14,755 nucleotides of DNA. Source: an uncultured Bacilli bacterium. Lineage in GTDB: Bacteria; Bacillota_I; Bacilli_A; RF39; UBA660. The translations under genes were made by a program, and so were the position numbers. Numbering within the stretch: the stretch's first letter is position 1; each line of letters opens with the position of its first letter. The notes beneath the pieces were generated by a model. The model was not told the DNA's origin. It did not search any database and saw nothing but the letters and a program-made list of their open reading frames with translations. The stretch covers positions 1 to 14,755 of the forward strand of contig CANRJL010000011.1 in the NCBI GenBank assembly GCA_947630935.1, read 5' to 3'. This document shows, in pieces, positions 1 to 7,949 of this stretch.

Positions 1-1
1 T

Positions 2-223
2 AATTCTTATATCAATAGTGGAATGGCTCAGATAAGTGATGAAGAAGAATTACAAAAAATAGTTAATGAAATTATGGCACGTAGTGAAGCTCAAATAAAT
101 CAATATAAAAATGGTAAGACTAATTTATTTGATTATTTTGTTGGACAAGTTATGAAAGAAACAAAAGGAAAAGCCAATCCTGTTTTAACAAAAGATTTAA
201 TTAAAAAATATTTGGGAGAGTAA
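2..223 (+). CDS. gatB: Asp-tRNA(Asn)/Glu-tRNA(Gln) amidotransferase subunit B, C-terminal end (5' end outside window)
   Basis: The frame is open from the window's left edge and ends at TAA 221-223, giving the last 73 residues. They match the GatB/YqeY tail domain, with the signature run 'FVGQVMKETKGKANP' followed by a short helix ending in KKYLGE. GatB is the tRNA-binding and kinase subunit of the GatCAB complex, which amidates misacylated Glu-tRNA(Gln) and Asp-tRNA(Asn) in the cytoplasm. The tail domain contacts the tRNA elbow. The ATG at 23 is an internal Met of this domain, not a start: the preceding codons read NSYING-like GatB linker sequence and no SD lies in front. The stop codon sits inside a small hairpin followed by a T-run, so gatB is probably the last gene of its operon. 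Identification is by recalled family sequence; I am confident. Confidence 0.93.
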   Translation, partial: NSYINSGMAQISDEEELQKIVNEIMARSEAQINQYKNGKTNLFDYFVGQVMKETKGKANPVLTKDLIKKYLGE

Positions 224-236
224 AATCTCTTTTTTT
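214..236 (+). terminator. Weak intrinsic terminator at the gatB stop codon
   Basis: AGAG (217-220) pairs with CTCT (227-230) around a six-base loop holding the stop codon. The stem can be extended by G-U pairs (214-216 with 231-233), and a T-run covers 230-236. The core stem is only 4 bp, so read-through into the NACHT operon is possible. Confidence 0.4.
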
Positions 237-249
237 ATGCTCTATCTTT

Positions 250-258
250 TGATAAAAT
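250..258 (+). promoter_or_regulatory. Extended -10 promoter for the NACHT operon
   Basis: TG-A-TAAAAT at 250-258 is an extended -10 element (5 of 6 matches to TATAAT). No good -35 hexamer lies 17-18 bases upstream, where the terminator T-run sits. An extended -10 can compensate for that. Transcription would begin near 265, just before the SD AAGGA (269-273) of the first ATPase gene. Confidence 0.45.
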
Positions 259-282
259 AGAAAAAGAAAAGGATGATTATTT

Positions 283-1881
283 ATGTTAAGTCGAATTAAT
301 AAAAATTTTATTTATCAAATGATTAATGAAAAATATCAAAAAATACATCCTAAAATTTCTTTACAAGAAATAGAAGATAGAATAAATTGTTTAGCTAAAT
401 TGTTAGATATATATCAAAATAATTCTAAATATTCTTTTTGGGTTAATGATTTAGAAAATGAATTTAAAAAAGTTGAAGAAGAGGGAGGAATGCTTTGTTT
501 AGCTAAAATTATTAATTTAAGTTTAGTTTTACAAATGACCTATGATTTAAAAAAAATAACTTATACTGCTCAAGATTTAAAATCTTTATTAAAACTTTTG
601 CCAATTTCTTTAGATGAAGAGTCTTTGCAAAAAGTTTTATCTTTAGAAGATAATATTTCCGCAATTTCTTCTAAACTTCCTTTTAATGTTTATTTTGATA
701 ATATTAGTAATTTATTTTTTATTTATTTGGAAATTGTTTCAGCTTTTCAAGAAGAAATTAATCTTTTTTATGCTTTAGAAAAAATTAATATATCTAATTA
801 TTTAGATTCAATAATTAAAGAATATGAAAGTAAAACAAATTTTCAATATATTCCTTCTAGTGTTGTACAAATGGAATTTAATTATTCAGCCTATGAACAA
901 GGAATTAATAATGAAGATTTTGTTTCATTTATTACTTTAAATGAAAATGAAGAATTAAAAAAAATAAAATTAATTGGTTATGCTGGTGTAGGTAAAACAA
1001 CAACTTTGGAATACATTTGTTATTTAGATGCTTTAAATTTTTGGGAAAAAAAGAAAATTCCAGTTTTAATATCTTTAATTGTTGTTGATAAAGATATTCC
1101 TATTGAAGTTTTAATTGCTAATAAATTAAATATTGGAAAAGAAAATATTGAAATTGTAAATTTTCTTATTAAAAATAATTATTTAAATTTATATTTAGAT
1201 GGTGTCAATGAAATAAGTATTTTAGATTCAATGGTAAAGCGAACTTTTTTAAATCGTTTAGAAGATTTTGTGATAAAAGAGAGTAATAGTGCCTTAAAAG
1301 TAATTGTAACAGACCGGGATAATGATGAAGTTTCAGTTTTAAATAATTGTGCTACTTATTTAATTGAGGGAATGACTAAAAAAGATGTAGATGCTTTTGT
1401 AAAAGGCAATACGAAAAAAGAAAATGTCCAAATGGTTCAAGATATTTTAAATGAACATGAAGCAATGATTCCACCGATTATTGAACCAATTCGATTAAAA
1501 AATTTAATTGCAATTATTGAATATGAGAAAAAAATGCCGGAAGATTTAGATGAATTGTCAGAAATTTATCTTAATGCTATTATAGATAGAGAAAAAAATG
1601 AGAAAAAAGATAAACTAGCTAACTATATTAATGGGGCACTTACTTTTTTAGTTAAAAAAACTTGTGAAAAAACTGATTGGGTTAGTAATGCCCCAACTAG
1701 TTATTATAAAGTAATAGATACATTTAATTTATATAAACAAGAAAATAATTTTGATTTTGATGGGGAACAATTACTTAATTTAATTAAAAAAATGGGGATA
1801 TTAAAAGAAGTTGAATTTCAAAAATATGCTTTTACTGATGAGAATTTCTTTCATATTTATTATTATCAAGCAATTAAATAA
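283..1881 (+). CDS. NACHT/STAND-type P-loop ATPase with degenerate HEPN-like N-terminus
   Basis: 532 aa, first gene of a three-gene operon; SD AAGGA at 269-273, 9 nt from the ATG. Residues 1-200 are all-helical. A NACHT-like ATPase core follows: Walker A GYAGVGKTTT (232-241), Walker B LYLDGVNEI (303-311, Asp306), and a sensor-1 strand VIVTDRDN (340-347). The tail (about 480-532) has the pattern 'YAFTDENFFHIYYY', like the winged-helix end of STAND proteins ('F-H-x-S-F-x-x-Y-F'). The protein stops there, with no LRR, TPR or WD40 sensor. It is paralogous to the next gene over its whole length. Where that paralog has RNSYAH, this one has DNISAI (123-128), so a catalytic HEPN site is absent. Family role (ligand-triggered, ATP-dependent oligomerisation in defence or cell-death modules) is known for NACHT proteins in general; the specific function here is inferred. 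Confidence 0.8.
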   Translation: MLSRINKNFIYQMINEKYQKIHPKISLQEIEDRINCLAKLLDIYQNNSKYSFWVNDLENEFKKVEEEGGMLCLAKIINLSLVLQMTYDLKKITYTAQDLKSLLKLLPISLDEESLQKVLSLEDNISAISSKLPFNVYFDNISNLFFIYLEIVSAFQEEINLFYALEKINISNYLDSIIKEYESKTNFQYIPSSVVQMEFNYSAYEQGINNEDFVSFITLNENEELKKIKLIGYAGVGKTTTLEYICYLDALNFWEKKKIPVLISLIVVDKDIPIEVLIANKLNIGKENIEIVNFLIKNNYLNLYLDGVNEISILDSMVKRTFLNRLEDFVIKESNSALKVIVTDRDNDEVSVLNNCATYLIEGMTKKDVDAFVKGNTKKENVQMVQDILNEHEAMIPPIIEPIRLKNLIAIIEYEKKMPEDLDELSEIYLNAIIDREKNEKKDKLANYINGALTFLVKKTCEKTDWVSNAPTSYYKVIDTFNLYKQENNFDFDGEQLLNLIKKMGILKEVEFQKYAFTDENFFHIYYYQAIK

Positions 1882-1892
1882 GAGGTGTTATG

Positions 1893-3671
1893 ATGATAGA
1901 TGAAAAAATTATTGATGCAATATATTTACAGGTATTAGGGGTCTATGCCACGATTTATCCTAATTTAACAGAAGAAGAAATAAAAAAAAGAATTGAATGC
2001 TTTTTGATGGTTTTATTTTTTGCTAAGGATAGTGCGATTGAATCAATAAAAACTTTCTATAATAAAATGGAAAGTATTTTAGATGATTTAAAAAATTTTA
2101 AAGTTATAGATTCCCAAAACTGTATTTTAATTGAAGTTTATTTGCGCCATTTATACTATGTAATAGATGAAAAAAAGGCTAATGAAAAGAAAATTTATGA
2201 AGCTCATTTGGCCAAATTGTATCATCTTTTTGATGTTCTTGATACTAAGAATAAAATTAAAAGAAAAGATTATTATGAAATTTTAAGTAGAAAAGATCCT
2301 TATAATCGTTATTATGAATATGAAGATGCTAATCATGCCGAGAATGTTTTAAAAGACGATAAAGAAATCATGCCATTTGTAAAGGCTTACTGTGCCCGCA
2401 ATTCATATGCTCATTCTTTAGCAACACCAAATGGTTTTGAACATTTTATATGCATGCTTTATACAATGATTGAAATGGCTTATCGATATGAAAATTTAAT
2501 TGTAACTAAATATCTAAAAAAAGTCTTTTCATTTGCTAAATATTTGCAAAATATTATTCATAATTATGAAGAAAAACAAATGGCTGGTTTTTGTTATATT
2601 CCTTTAAATTTACGTATTTTTGAAAATGCTGAATATGAAAAATTAACAAATATTTTTTCTAAAAATTTAGTATTTTCTGAAGTAAATAAAGCAATTTTAG
2701 CCAAGAAAATTAATAGTCATGTTAAAATAATTGGCTATGCTGGAATGGGAAAAACAACTACTGTTGAGGCTTTAATTTATGAAGAAGCAATGTATCAAAA
2801 AAATCATTCTATGTATAAAATTCCTGTTTATATATCTTTAATTAATATTGATGATGAAAATCAAAAACAAAGTATTTTACAAATAATTGCCCAAGAATTA
2901 AATTGCTCTAGTTTGGCTATAGTTAGTAAAATGTTAGAAAAACAAATGGTAGATTTATATTTTGATGGAATAAATGAAATTCGAATTTCTAAGTTAGAAG
3001 ATAAAAGAGTATTTTTAGAGAAATTAGAACAATTTATTCAAGAATATCCAGCTCTTAAAATAATTATTACTGATAGAGATAATAATGAAAATTCTATTTT
3101 AAATATGATTCCAACTTTTATTATTGATGGAATTGATGAAGAAAATATTAGAGATTTTGTTTTAGGAAATTCTAAAAATGGTGAGCTAGTTTATGAAAAG
3201 ATTAAAGAAGTATTAAAGAAAAATTCTCATTTTAAAGAATCTTTAAAGAATGCTTTTTATCTTAAAAATTTAATTACAATAGTTGAATGTAATAAAGCAT
3301 TACCAGATAATGAAGATGAAATTACTGAATGCTTTTTAAAAGCAATCGTTGACCGTGAGCGCATTGTTAAACGAAATTATTTAGCGCCTGATGTTTTACG
3401 AGTGTTAATTTATTTAGTTGCCATTGATACTAAAAATAAAGATTATATGATTGATGGAAATATTTTATTATCTGTCTTTGCGATTAATGAAATTTTGACA
3501 AATTATAATGAAAAATATAAAGGCTCTTATCCTTTTGATAATGAAGAAATGTTAGATTTAATTTTAAAATTAGGTATTTTTAAAAAGATTGGTTTAGATA
3601 AATATACGTTTGCTCATGAGAGTTATTTTAATTATTTTTATTATATGGCATTTGATATGGATTTATTATAG
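1893..3671 (+). CDS. HEPN-NACHT-type ATPase (putative RNase effector)
   Basis: 592 aa. I chose the second of two adjacent ATGs (1890, 1893) because SD GAGGTG (1882-1887) is then 5 nt away instead of 2. It follows the first ATPase stop by 11 nt. The N-terminal region (about 1-240) is helical and carries RNSYAH (Arg169, Asn170, His174), an R-N-x3-H motif followed by a loop and a long hydrophobic helix. This is the layout of HEPN ribonuclease domains. The NACHT core has Walker A GYAGMGKTTT (281-290), Walker B LYFDGINEI (Asp358) and sensor-1 IIITDRDNN (Asp394, Arg395). The C-terminal winged-helix-like tail reads 'YTFAHESYFNYFYY' and ends the protein, so no repeat sensor is fused. I infer a nucleotide-switched RNase, possibly acting on tRNA or mRNA during phage infection. 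The ATPase call is firm; the HEPN call rests on one motif and its context. Confidence 0.78.
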   Translation: MIDEKIIDAIYLQVLGVYATIYPNLTEEEIKKRIECFLMVLFFAKDSAIESIKTFYNKMESILDDLKNFKVIDSQNCILIEVYLRHLYYVIDEKKANEKKIYEAHLAKLYHLFDVLDTKNKIKRKDYYEILSRKDPYNRYYEYEDANHAENVLKDDKEIMPFVKAYCARNSYAHSLATPNGFEHFICMLYTMIEMAYRYENLIVTKYLKKVFSFAKYLQNIIHNYEEKQMAGFCYIPLNLRIFENAEYEKLTNIFSKNLVFSEVNKAILAKKINSHVKIIGYAGMGKTTTVEALIYEEAMYQKNHSMYKIPVYISLINIDDENQKQSILQIIAQELNCSSLAIVSKMLEKQMVDLYFDGINEIRISKLEDKRVFLEKLEQFIQEYPALKIIITDRDNNENSILNMIPTFIIDGIDEENIRDFVLGNSKNGELVYEKIKEVLKKNSHFKESLKNAFYLKNLITIVECNKALPDNEDEITECFLKAIVDRERIVKRNYLAPDVLRVLIYLVAIDTKNKDYMIDGNILLSVFAINEILTNYNEKYKGSYPFDNEEMLDLILKLGIFKKIGLDKYTFAHESYFNYFYYMAFDMDLL

Positions 3672-3680
3672 GAGTTTAGA

Positions 3681-6600
3681 ATGAATAAAAATGAATTTGA
3701 AAAATTAAAAGAAAATTATCCACAAGTTTATCCGTTTATTTTACCAGTAAAAAGTTCTGCTAATAAAAAGGAAAGTATTTTATTTTATACTGCTAAAATA
3801 GAAAAAGAACATGATTTTAAAAAACTTTGTAGTTGGGTTAATTATTGGGCAAGCGATAATCCTTTATTAGCTATTTTAATTGTAACAAAGTTAAAATATG
3901 TATCTTTAGAAGAAAAAGAAAAATTAAAAAAATTGCCTTCAAAAATTAAAAATATGAAGATGCAAAATAACCCAAAGAGTATTCAAGAAAAGATTTATTA
4001 TTATTTACTAACTTATTTATTTTTTGAAGATTATGATATGGTCTTTAAAATTTATTTAGCTATTTCTTTTAATGCTCTTGTTGAAGATATTCATGAATTG
4101 TCTTTTAAAACTGTGGAATTTAGAGTACATAATTATTTAAAAATGCTTCATTTAGATAGTCCTGAAATTATGGCTGATTTTGCAAATTTAAGTAAGCAAA
4201 TAATTGAAGATTATTCCATTATGGTTGATTTAGATGCCCAAAAAGAAAAATATATGACTTGGTTAAATAGTCAAAATTTTAAAAATGCTGATTATGAATG
4301 TATGCACCAATTTTGTTTAAATAGTTTAACATGTCAAAATTATTTATTTCAAGCGCAGACGATAGATTTAGAACATATTACTAATTTTTTAGAAAATGCT
4401 TCTTATTTTAAGGAAGATAGTAAAGAAAGAGCATTGTTTAGTCAAATTGCAAAAATATTTACCTTATTGAATGGAAAGGAAACTGTATCTTTAATTTATG
4501 AAGAAGATTTAAAGCAACAAATTTGGGATAAAATAGCAATGTTGATTACATTAATGATTTCAAAAGCAACTATTTATTTGAAAACAGCTTTAAGTGCTCA
4601 AAAGTTAAGTGTTGAACAAGCTAATTATTTAAAGGCTATTAGTTTAGTTTGGAATATAGATTGGAATGATGAAAAACCAATAGATTATTTTAATTTTGCC
4701 CAAAATTTAGCTAACCCTACAATTTTAAATTATTATCATTTTGCTTATCTTCTTACTTATGAAAATGTTCTTGAAGTTTTTTTAAATATTAATAAAATTT
4801 TAAGTAATAAAATAATTGAAAAATATCCAAATATTACTAATAATAATTTTATGTTTCCTTCTATTTCAGCAAAATGGCAATTAGCCAAAACATTATATCT
4901 TAAAAAAAGTAAAAAAATTGTTTTTAAAAGATATGTTGATTTAATTGTTTATTATAATTTGCGTTATTCTTTAACAGATATTAATTTAACGGAAATGAAT
5001 AATTTGGTTGTAACAACTCTTTTAAAAGAGAGTAAATATGAGATTATATTAAATTATTTAAAAATATTAGCTAAAAATAAGTTTTCACCTGATTTAATGT
5101 TACTTTATGCTTCTAAAATAAAAATGTTAGATAAGCAAAAAAATAAACAATCTTTAAAAGAATTAATTGCAATTTTTCTTTCTTCTAAGCAAATCAAATT
5201 AGCAATTTGCTTTCTAAATGAATTAAATATTCAAAATTATTTAGAATATTTTCCTGAAGATAAAAAAATTGGAGATTATTTAAATATTTTAGAACAACAA
5301 GAACATTCTGAATATCATTTATTGTGTCAGCGAATTTTATATTTTTTGAATACTAATGGTGATACTTTAACAAAAACTAAAAATTGGTTTTTGTATTTAG
5401 ATAAACTAGTTCTTACTGATGAGGTAATTTTACATAAAAAATATGCTTTAATTTCATTATTGATGGAAGATTTTTCTTTGATTAAGGATACATTTATAAT
5501 TAAGGAATTAAATAAATTATCTTCTTTGACTAAAAATAATTCTTTTTTGCTTAATCAACTTTTTATTTTATTTGTTCATCGTCTTTTAAAGCAAGATAAT
5601 TCACTAGCTACCAAAAAAGCATATTTAAAACAAATAGAAGTATTAAATTGTTTTATTTATCAAAAAGAAGATGTTAATTTAAATTCAGCATTTATTAATT
5701 TAAAAAATAGTAATGAAAAAATAGAAATTAAAAAAATATATAAAGAACTTCTTAAAAAAGTTACCAAAGAAGACATTGCCGATTTTATTGATTTATATAT
5801 GAATACTTATTTGAAATTAGTTATTCCAATTGAAATGTTATTAAAAGATTTAGAACCATTACAAAATGAAAATTTATATGAATATTTAAATCAATATACA
5901 TTTTATGGCCTTTTTAAAAGAACTCAAACAATTCGTTTTCGAATTACTAATGTTTTAAATAATGATAAGACAAGAGTTAAATTAAATCAAAAGATATATT
6001 ATTATGCTCCATATAAAGTTAAAATTATTGGCTATAATCGTTTTTATAATGAATTACGTTTTCGTGATTTTGCTTTGTTACAGGAAAATTTAGCTTATGA
6101 AAATTTACAAAATATAATAGTAAAACAATTTGATTTAGTAAAGACTAATCAAAGTTTAGAAAAATTAAAAAATACTCAAAATATCTTTTATAGAGATTAT
6201 CAAAATCTTAATGAGCAGGATATTTTTAAAGATTTAGCTTATAGTAGTGAAATAGAAAAAATAAAAGATAAAATAGGTGATTTAGTTTTTATAGAAACTT
6301 TTTTAAATAATTCTTATTATACTTTAGAAGATAAAATTGCTTTTTATTATTTAACTTCTTTAAAATATTTTTATGATTTTCATACATATTTACTGCAATT
6401 AGAAAATATGTATGTCAAAGAAAAAATATTAGCTCATTTAAAACCTTATTCATTTTATTTTAGAAGTATAACTGAAAATAAAATTGTCGCGAATATTAAT
6501 CTTTATTCAGAACAAGTATTTTATAGGGGCTTGCCAATTTATATATTATTAATTGATGATGTTACTTATTTTAAAGCCAAGATTGCTGATTTTGATAATG

Positions 6601-7862
6601 AAAAAATTTACGTTCAAGAAATTTTAAAAACAGATGTATTTACAATTAGTAATGCTTTACGAAAATTTATACAAATTCTATCAAATTATTTAGAACATGA
6701 TGATTTTTTAGAATTAAGACAGTTAATTAATATTGGTAATATTCCCGAATTTTCCTCAGTATTCACGCCTATTACTCCTAAAAATATTAATAAAATTAAT
6801 TATTTATTTAAAAAAATATTTATTATATTAATAGATGATTTAGAAAAATTGCTATTATTTTTAAGTTATTTAGGAAATAAAAATATATGGGTAACTGCCT
6901 TTAACTCGGCCTTTTTTATGGATGATACTAAAGATACAATTATTAAAACCTATTTTAATCAATTTAAAACTTGTAAATTACGGACTATTTTATTGTGTTA
7001 TCAATTGAGTTGTTTAAAAGATATGATTGATTATAGTGAAGTTTGGCAAAGATTATTACAAGTTAATGATGAAGCCAAAGCTTTAAATAATAAAGATAAG
7101 ATTATTTCTTTAATTCCATTTAATATTAAGTTAACTTTAAAATGTCGGGAAGTTAAAAATGATTTTTACTATATGTATGTTGTTGATGCAACTAAAGCTT
7201 TTAAAGTACGGATAAAGGCCACTTTAGATGTTGGAAGTACTGTTTCTGTAATTTTAGAATCTTATCAGAGTATTTATAATATTTTTGAGGCTAGAGTAAT
7301 CAAAAAACAAGATGTTGTAATAAAAAAAGAAGAAAAAAATTTTTATTTAGATGCATTGTTTATTAATAAAGTATTTAAAAAAGAAAATAAAGTTGATGAT
7401 ATTTATGAGCTTTTCTTAGATGCATATTTTGCTAAACATAATTTTTTTAATTCAAGAACTAATATTATGGATAAAAAAATAGCTGAGAATTATCATGCTT
7501 TGTTACAAAGTATTTATAAAAATTTTGAAAATTATTTAAGTAGTATTGAACTAAGTGCTGAAACTATTGAAAAATTATTTTATATTTATTCCCATTCCAT
7601 TTTAAAAGTTACAATTTCTCCTTATCAATTTTTTAGATTTTTTAAAGATTATTTAAAACAAAATGATTATCGAATAAAAATTCCTCAGAAAATAACTATT
7701 AAAATTCTAGAAAATTTAAAAAATAGGTGTTATAAAATTCTTTTTTATACACATGAAGAAGTGGCAATTATAAAGAATACTTTAAATTATGAAATAAATA
7801 CTTATCATTCAGTTATTGTTTTAGGTTATGATATTCGTAAAAGATTGTTTATTTTAGAATAA
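3681..7862 (+). CDS. Very large (1393 aa) helical protein of unknown family in the NACHT operon
   Basis: Third gene of the operon. SD AGGAG (3670-3674) overlaps the upstream stop and is 6 nt from the ATG, so it is almost certainly co-transcribed and translationally coupled. I see no signal peptide, membrane segment, P-loop or catalytic motif. Residues 1 to about 740 are a run of amphipathic helices rich in Leu, Ile, Lys and Asn, resembling an irregular helical-repeat scaffold. Three segments are strand-rich instead: about 741-795 (RFRITNV, KVKIIGY), about 934-984 (YILLIDD, KAKIADF) and about 1151-1211 (FKVRIKATLDVGSTVSVIL). The last resembles an OB-type barrel, without proof. The N-terminus (a Y-x-x-V-Y-P pattern near residue 15) faintly echoes the start of both ATPases. 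Given that those lack a sensor domain, this protein may be the sensor or scaffold; that is inference. It could equally be a second effector. Confidence 0.7.
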   Translation: MNKNEFEKLKENYPQVYPFILPVKSSANKKESILFYTAKIEKEHDFKKLCSWVNYWASDNPLLAILIVTKLKYVSLEEKEKLKKLPSKIKNMKMQNNPKSIQEKIYYYLLTYLFFEDYDMVFKIYLAISFNALVEDIHELSFKTVEFRVHNYLKMLHLDSPEIMADFANLSKQIIEDYSIMVDLDAQKEKYMTWLNSQNFKNADYECMHQFCLNSLTCQNYLFQAQTIDLEHITNFLENASYFKEDSKERALFSQIAKIFTLLNGKETVSLIYEEDLKQQIWDKIAMLITLMISKATIYLKTALSAQKLSVEQANYLKAISLVWNIDWNDEKPIDYFNFAQNLANPTILNYYHFAYLLTYENVLEVFLNINKILSNKIIEKYPNITNNNFMFPSISAKWQLAKTLYLKKSKKIVFKRYVDLIVYYNLRYSLTDINLTEMNNLVVTTLLKESKYEIILNYLKILAKNKFSPDLMLLYASKIKMLDKQKNKQSLKELIAIFLSSKQIKLAICFLNELNIQNYLEYFPEDKKIGDYLNILEQQEHSEYHLLCQRILYFLNTNGDTLTKTKNWFLYLDKLVLTDEVILHKKYALISLLMEDFSLIKDTFIIKELNKLSSLTKNNSFLLNQLFILFVHRLLKQDNSLATKKAYLKQIEVLNCFIYQKEDVNLNSAFINLKNSNEKIEIKKIYKELLKKVTKEDIADFIDLYMNTYLKLVIPIEMLLKDLEPLQNENLYEYLNQYTFYGLFKRTQTIRFRITNVLNNDKTRVKLNQKIYYYAPYKVKIIGYNRFYNELRFRDFALLQENLAYENLQNIIVKQFDLVKTNQSLEKLKNTQNIFYRDYQNLNEQDIFKDLAYSSEIEKIKDKIGDLVFIETFLNNSYYTLEDKIAFYYLTSLKYFYDFHTYLLQLENMYVKEKILAHLKPYSFYFRSITENKIVANINLYSEQVFYRGLPIYILLIDDVTYFKAKIADFDNEKIYVQEILKTDVFTISNALRKFIQILSNYLEHDDFLELRQLINIGNIPEFSSVFTPITPKNINKINYLFKKIFIILIDDLEKLLLFLSYLGNKNIWVTAFNSAFFMDDTKDTIIKTYFNQFKTCKLRTILLCYQLSCLKDMIDYSEVWQRLLQVNDEAKALNNKDKIISLIPFNIKLTLKCREVKNDFYYMYVVDATKAFKVRIKATLDVGSTVSVILESYQSIYNIFEARVIKKQDVVIKKEEKNFYLDALFINKVFKKENKVDDIYELFLDAYFAKHNFFNSRTNIMDKKIAENYHALLQSIYKNFENYLSSIELSAETIEKLFYIYSHSILKVTISPYQFFRFFKDYLKQNDYRIKIPQKITIKILENLKNRCYKILFYTHEEVAIIKNTLNYEINTYHSVIVLGYDIRKRLFILE

Positions 7863-7890
7863 AATTGGCTCTTTTAAGTGTTTCTAAAAT
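7851..7890 (+). terminator. Inverted repeat at the end of the NACHT operon
   Basis: ATTTTAGAA (7851-7859) is exactly repeated in inverse as TTCTAAAAT (7882-7890), separated by 22 nt. The left arm covers the last codons of the 1393-aa gene. The stem is AT-rich and no T-run follows, so it is a poor intrinsic terminator. It may instead protect the 3' end or be incidental. Confidence 0.25.
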
Positions 7891-7894
7891 ATCA

Positions 7895-7923
7895 TTGCAA
7901 AATAAAAATAGACTTGATATAAT
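7895..7923 (+). promoter_or_regulatory. Sigma-A promoter for the membrane ectodomain protein
   Basis: -35 TTGCAA (7895-7900), 17-nt spacer, -10 TATAAT (7918-7923), with TG at 7915-7916 making an extended -10. The predicted start is near 7930, about 20 nt before the ATG at 7950. This separates the gene from the upstream operon. Confidence 0.8.
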
Positions 7924-7949
7924 ACATTTATAGTAGGAGAGTGGAAAGT

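Noticed and set aside
2..223. Reading the left-edge frame as a complete 66-aa gene starting at 23
   Set aside because: The frame is open upstream, no SD is present, and the residues match the GatB C-terminal domain.
283..3671. Anticipated Toll/TIR, nuclease or protease effector domains at the NACHT N-termini
   Set aside because: No PD-(D/E)xK, TIR, HNH or caspase-like motif is visible; only the HEPN-type RNxxxH stands out.
7941..7949. GTG start three codons upstream of the membrane protein ATG
   Set aside because: It lies only 1 nt from the AGGAG sequence, too close for initiation; ATG 7950 has a 10-nt spacing.
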